In this document: in pieces, positions 59,937 to 64,000 of the stretch
How the letters are laid out: each line of letters opens with the position of its first letter
Numbering within the stretch: position 1 is the first letter of the stretch
Assembly: GCF_008728515.1 (NCBI RefSeq)
Contig: NC_044977.1
Coordinates: 168,625,139-168,689,138 of the forward strand
Reading direction: 5' to 3'
Origin: Papio anubis
Lineage: Eukaryota > Chordata > Mammalia > Primates > Cercopithecidae
Length of the DNA: 64,000 nucleotides
Position numbers and translations under genes: made by a program
Notes under the pieces: generated by a model
Database searches by the model: none
The model's input: only the letters and a program-made list of their open reading frames with translations
What the model was told of the DNA's origin: nothing

Positions 59937-60266
59937 TTAATCCTCATTTGGCCTCTGCTCAGTCAGTTCTACCCAACTGGCCTCTTCTTGGATGTTCTTA
60001 ACTTCCTCTGCATCTTGAGCTCCACAAGTCAGTCATTGTGGCCTTCAGTAGGCCTCTACATCATCCACCATGCCATTCTGATCTTCTACTACTTGGTCTT
60101 CATTCCTAGGGGTCACAGTTCTATTAAATAGGTTGATCAAATCATGCACACAAGGTTCACTATGCCCATGCCATTTGGTCTCAATCTGTGCCTTGATCTT
60201 CTTGGCACGTGCACTTTCTAAAGGCCCATAATCCTCTTTACAGTTATGTTTCCTGCAGATATCTTT
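59937..60266 (-). pseudogene. probable Tigger (pogo)-type transposase C-terminal remnant
   Basis: A minus-strand frame from just after a TAG (60269-60267) runs 110 codons to TAA at 59939-59937, with only two internal stops (TGA at 60047 and 60035). The first 73 codons include SEPCVHDLINLF and MVDDVEAY. After that tract, the alternative frame gives EGHND, a stop, then LVELKMQR. The D-D-V-E...H-N-D-x-L...E-L pattern resembles the acidic C-terminus of Tigger-family DDE transposases, and the W...CVHD piece resembles the segment before it. A frameshift near 60045 is implied. The family assignment is inference from motif memory; the source could instead be an unknown processed pseudogene. Confidence 0.45.
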
Positions 60267-61494
60267 CTATGTTACTAATGAAATTACTCCTTCGTTAATT
60301 TTATATAGTCATGAATAAGAAATGTTAAACAAAAATACTTCATGTGGCTATGTAAGCTGAGAGATATTTGATAGTAACGCGTAAGAATTATCAGGAAGTG
60401 GTATGCAGGGGCCTGGGAAAAGGACTTTCATAATCATGTCAGGTTGGAAAGTGTCTTCCTGTCAAAGGAATAGCCAATGTTATTCGGTGCAGAGGAATTT
60501 CACAGAGATGCAAGCATTCAGAACAAAGAAGGAAAGCAAGCTATGATAAACCCTCCAAGAGGAAAGTCCTCTAGAGGGAGAGATAGCAGTCATTTTCAAA
60601 CAAGCCTCTTCATGTCCCAGAACTAAATTGAAATTTACAATAAGAATTAATCAGAGGAGAAAGCTATGCACGTAGTGTTGATGAAGCTTTCCTATTATCA
60701 ACATGAACTTTGAACACAACTAACAGAACTGAAATGTCTGCAAATTATGATGAGAAAGGGAACCATTCAAACATAGGCATCTTGGGACTTAGAACAGATG
60801 GGACTTAAAAGAGACTCACTGGATGACTAAAAACTAGAACAAGAGAAAAGTAGCAGGGCAGAGATATTTCCCTAGGGTTTTTGCCCATTGTTTAGTGAAA
60901 ATGTACTAAAAATTTAACATCAGAACCATACTGTGTATTAGGGGAAGTCTTTTGTGTATAGTTTATAATCATGCTTATTTGAGCCACTAGGTAAATTTTA
61001 TGTTATACACTCTACAGTAAAGTTGTAGTTACTAAAAGTCCTCTGTCTTTAGAAAATCCTGATTTAAGATAATAATAATAATACATTCCAGAATTTTGTG
61101 GACTTAACTAACAAAAGTCCTTGACCATCAAGGATAGGCCAGATAAACATTGAGATCTGAACTTTAATCAGGCCCACAGTGACTCTCATATAGCCTTAAA
61201 TTCATCTCAACCCCAAGCATGAAAAGATCAAGCTAACTGGCTTAAGTTGTTACATAGACTGTCACTATCACCTCAACATATCTCTACAGGGCATTAACTT
61301 CCTGGGCAAACTTGAGTTGTGTTACCTGGTCTCTCTGAGAAGCCAGAAGCTCTGATTATCTTATCCACTAGAATCTGGGGATAGAAGTGGCTAAGGCTCC
61401 TAACAAGTGAGTTCAGTGGAGGCCATAATAAATCCTGACCCTCGTTCTCAGTGGAGGCTGAGCTGGACAGAGGTGTTAGAAAGTGTTCAGCATG
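60267..61494. other. unassigned sequence
   Basis: No gene or repeat recognised. An ATA run lies at 61069-61083. Confidence 0.4.
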
Positions 61495-61655
61495 AACATC
61501 AGAATCACCCGGAGGGTTAGTTAAATCATAAATTGCTGGATCCCACTTCAGAGTTTTTGATTCGTCAAGTCTAGGATGGGTCCTGAAAACAGGCATTTAC
61601 AATAATTTCTCAGGTAATGCTGATGCTGCTTACCCAGATACTGCACTTGACGAAT
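61495..61655 (+). mobile_element. MER5A-like hAT MITE
   Basis: 'aacatcagaatcacccggag', 'aaattgctggatcccacttc', 'agagtttttgattcgtcaag', 'aacaggcatttacaataatt' and 'ctcaggtaatgctgatgctg' follow the MER5A body closely. The minus-strand frame 61294-61596 is incidental. Confidence 0.75.
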
Positions 61656-61864
61656 CATTGTGTTAGGAGTGCGGTGACAGCAGCTTAGGCCCTGGGGTTA
61701 AGTGGGACTGAGTACATGTGAGGAGACACAGAAACCAGGTCCAGTGCAGATGTGTTTCATTCATTCATAGACATCCTTAAGTTGATTTTACATAAACTTG
61801 GTTATCCAAAGTTGTGCTATACAATGTGACCTGGAAAAAGCTAACAAGACTGTCCTTTGATCCA

Positions 61865-61965
61865 AGACACATTTATTGAGTGCCTACTGTATATAGCAGA
61901 TGCTGAGCTAGGCACTAGACATTCAGAAATGAAACATGATCTTGCTGTTAGAAAGAGAATTCTAT
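61865..61965 (+). repeat. ancient mammalian repeat fragment, family uncertain
   Basis: 'acacatttattgagtgccta', 'gctgagctaggcactagaca' and 'gatcttgctgttag' match the repeat type at 33830. Confidence 0.45.
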
Positions 61966-63589
61966 TTTGAGATGTTTAAAACAATGATTCTTCCATCCCC
62001 ATAAATCATGTTGCCTCTGGCTTCTGATTTAATGGCTAATTTTCATTTCTGAGGGAAGTCAGATGCTGCCTTAGAATAAAGAAATCATTGTTCAGCTTTA
62101 AACTCCAAAAAAATATTTCCTTGCATCCATAGTATAACAGTCTTACAAACCAAGCTTTGTTTAGAGGCAAAATGCTTTGCTAAATTCCAAAGCCTTACTT
62201 TCACATATCAGGGTCAGAGTCTGGAAATCTAAGCATAGGGTTTTATTCCATAGAAAAGTGAGAATTTGATGGAAGAACAGCTTCTATTACAGAGGAAATA
62301 AAAATACAAATCTCTGTCCTCTGGAAGGAGGACACAATAAATTTAGAAAAATTTCAGAAAATATAAGACCAGGGTAAGGTTGTAGATTTCCTGAAACTCA
62401 GTGCCCTAATGCTCTGAGCATGGTTTCAGAGGAGCAATAGACACCTCGTAATAGAAACTTCAAGCTGATGGTAACTCAACAACAAACCCATATAGCTTGA
62501 AGGAGAATCCAAGAGCATCTAAGTGGTGCTCTGCTCCCCAAGTCATGACTGACATGTTGCAAGAATGATAGAGTATTATTTGTAGAGTCAGGTGTCTATA
62601 GGGATGGTCCCAAAATACTGCTCCTGTCTTTCCCTACTGCTTGCTCATAGCATGGTAAGGATCCAGAAATCCCCACACAACTATATGAGTGATGCAGATG
62701 TCCAGGCTGAGGGCTGAAACAGCTCAAACCAGGAGGGAGGGGAAGCACCTGAGTCATAAGAGAGCCAGTAGCACCTGAGGAAGCTGAGGTAAGGAGCCAG
62801 GCAGTAGTGGTCATGGTCGTGGTGAACCTCAAGCCATGATTTCATTCACCACTGACACGTCAAACACATCACCTGAAGATGAGCATGAGCAGACCCAACA
62901 GCCAAGCACTCTGGCTGAAATCAATTACCACTAACAGCATCAACATGTGGATCCAAGGTCTCCACAACTAACATTGTGAGTTGGGTAGAATTTTTCCTGA
63001 ACTCTGATGACACAAGAAGGAGAGAAAAGAAGGAAAGGAAAAGCTCTCAAAAGACTGAGAGGTTACTAACAAAAGATTGAGTTTATCAAATGGAGACTCC
63101 TAAATTGGAGGAAACAGGTTTATCCAAAAGAGACTAATTTAAACAGGAAGATACTAATTTACATTTTAATGGACAAGCTTGAAATATATTGCTGTTTTTG
63201 TTATGGTGGTTGTCACTGTTGTATTTCCTGCTTATGAGCAGGGATGGAGATTCTAGAAGAATATTACAGAAAAATTTTAAAGTGCAGATTGTTTTATTAT
63301 GAGGAAAATGAAAGATTCCTGAATTGCTCTGAATAAATTTTAAACCCACCACGGTCACAAGAAAATTCTAATGTATTTGGCTCATGTCATGCACAGAGAA
63401 TTATTATAAAATTACTCCCTTATTGGTTAAGGGAGTAACTAATGTAGAGTAATTTTATATGAATTTTATAGTATCCTGGGGAGTTCACTCTCCAACTGAG
63501 ATTGAGATCTCTAGGTAAAGCTGAACAAGGAAGTGGGACCCAGAGTTGAGAACAAAACACAGGCTGAAAAAAAGTGTTCATCCAAGGAG
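61966..63589. other. unassigned sequence
   Basis: 1.6 kb with no recognised gene or family. A perfect 11-bp hairpin with a 5-base loop lies at 63412-63438. Confidence 0.4.
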
Positions 63590-63597
63590 CTGAATAG

Positions 63598-63633
63598 ATA
63601 GATAATGATGATGATGACGACGACGACGACAAC
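63598..63633. repeat. impure (GAT)n-(GAC)n trinucleotide repeat
   Basis: GATA and GAT units pass into GAC units (gacgacgacgac at about 63617-63628). The minus-strand frame 63420-63650 reads it as poly-Ser and is an artefact. Confidence 0.9.
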
Positions 63634-64000
63634 GGAGGCATATAAGGCAAATGATAGTAACTAGAATCACCATCATCAGCTAGTGGGAATGAAATGGATA
63701 TCCTGGCACAGAGTAGGTATCATTCATACACATATGTATTTAGTATCTCATATATATGCATATATATTGAATGACTAGAAGGTGGAAAGTAGAGTTTGGA
63801 ATTACTATGAGTCTAGCTTATAATACCAAGGGCATGTGTAGACTGCACTTAAGCTCATGAATAATTTGGGAGGGAGATAATGGGGGCTGTTAGTCACCCT
63901 ACATTCTCCCTTATCCATATCCATTTTCCACAGGGCAGTGTTTGATGAGAAGTGTGAGGGAGGTTCTAATGATGATAGAAGGTAGGCTCCCACAGCCAAC
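63634..64000. other. unassigned sequence to window end
   Basis: A TATA/CATA-rich patch lies at 63727-63770. Nothing else recognised. Confidence 0.35.

Noticed and set aside
63598..63633. Poly-serine protein encoded on the minus strand
   Set aside because: It is the translation of a GAT/GAC trinucleotide repeat with no surrounding gene.
1..64000. CRISPR array, bacterial operons, tRNA, rRNA, U6, 7SK or Y RNA copies
   Set aside because: No regularly spaced repeats, no prokaryotic gene organisation, and none of the signature words of these RNAs were seen on either strand. The sequence is clearly primate nuclear DNA.

Overview
The window reads as primate, very probably human, non-coding nuclear DNA. 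Four things point there: several Alu elements including a CpG-rich S/Y-type copy, primate L1 (L1P-type) insertions, MST/MLT1 (ERVL-MaLR) solo LTRs, and a background of older L1M, L2, MIR and MER5A-like fragments. The sequence is AT-rich, with no CpG island. I found no intact host protein-coding gene, no splice-supported exon and no structural RNA gene. Open frames longer than 60 codons are either pieces of decayed L1/Alu or chance frames in AT-rich DNA. It is intergenic or deep-intronic sequence. Family names rest on remembered consensus features, not on a database search.

Layout. 1-12.3 kb: an old L1M piece, then a 5'-inverted L1 (2185-4522), an L1M 3' end, an MLT1 LTR, a minus-strand 5'-truncated L1 (9117-10153), an L1PB/L1MA 3' end and a hAT MITE. 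12.3-22 kb: mostly unassigned sequence with L1M 3' ends, MIR pieces, an L1MA 3' end with perfect 14-bp target duplications, and two MLT1 LTRs. 22-26 kb: two same-direction MST-type solo LTRs and an Alu; the second LTR and the Alu interrupt an old minus-strand L1M. 26.5-30.6 kb: the main element, a second 5'-inverted L1 of about 4 kb carrying nearly all of a decayed ORF2. 31.3-33.5 kb: an L1M broken up by three later insertions, one an Alu whose tail is a 16-unit GGAA microsatellite. 34-47 kb: L2, MIR, L1M, MLT1 and four Alus. 47-57 kb: largely unassigned, with two Alus, a MER5A-like MITE and a 124-bp imperfect inverted repeat (51202-51325). 58-64 kb: an L1M ORF2 stretch, MER5A-like MITEs, a probable Tigger-type transposase remnant and an impure trinucleotide repeat.

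No genes act together here. The organisation is a history of insertions: mammalian-wide repeats (MIR, L2, MER5A, L1M) were interrupted by MaLR LTRs, then L1MA/L1PB, then L1P and Alu. I saw no convincing undescribed system. The best leads are the inverted repeat at 51.2 kb, an unidentified unit of about 500 bp inside an L1M at 32.9-33.4 kb, the transposase-like remnant at 59.9-60.3 kb, and the two twin-primed L1s with readable junctions.
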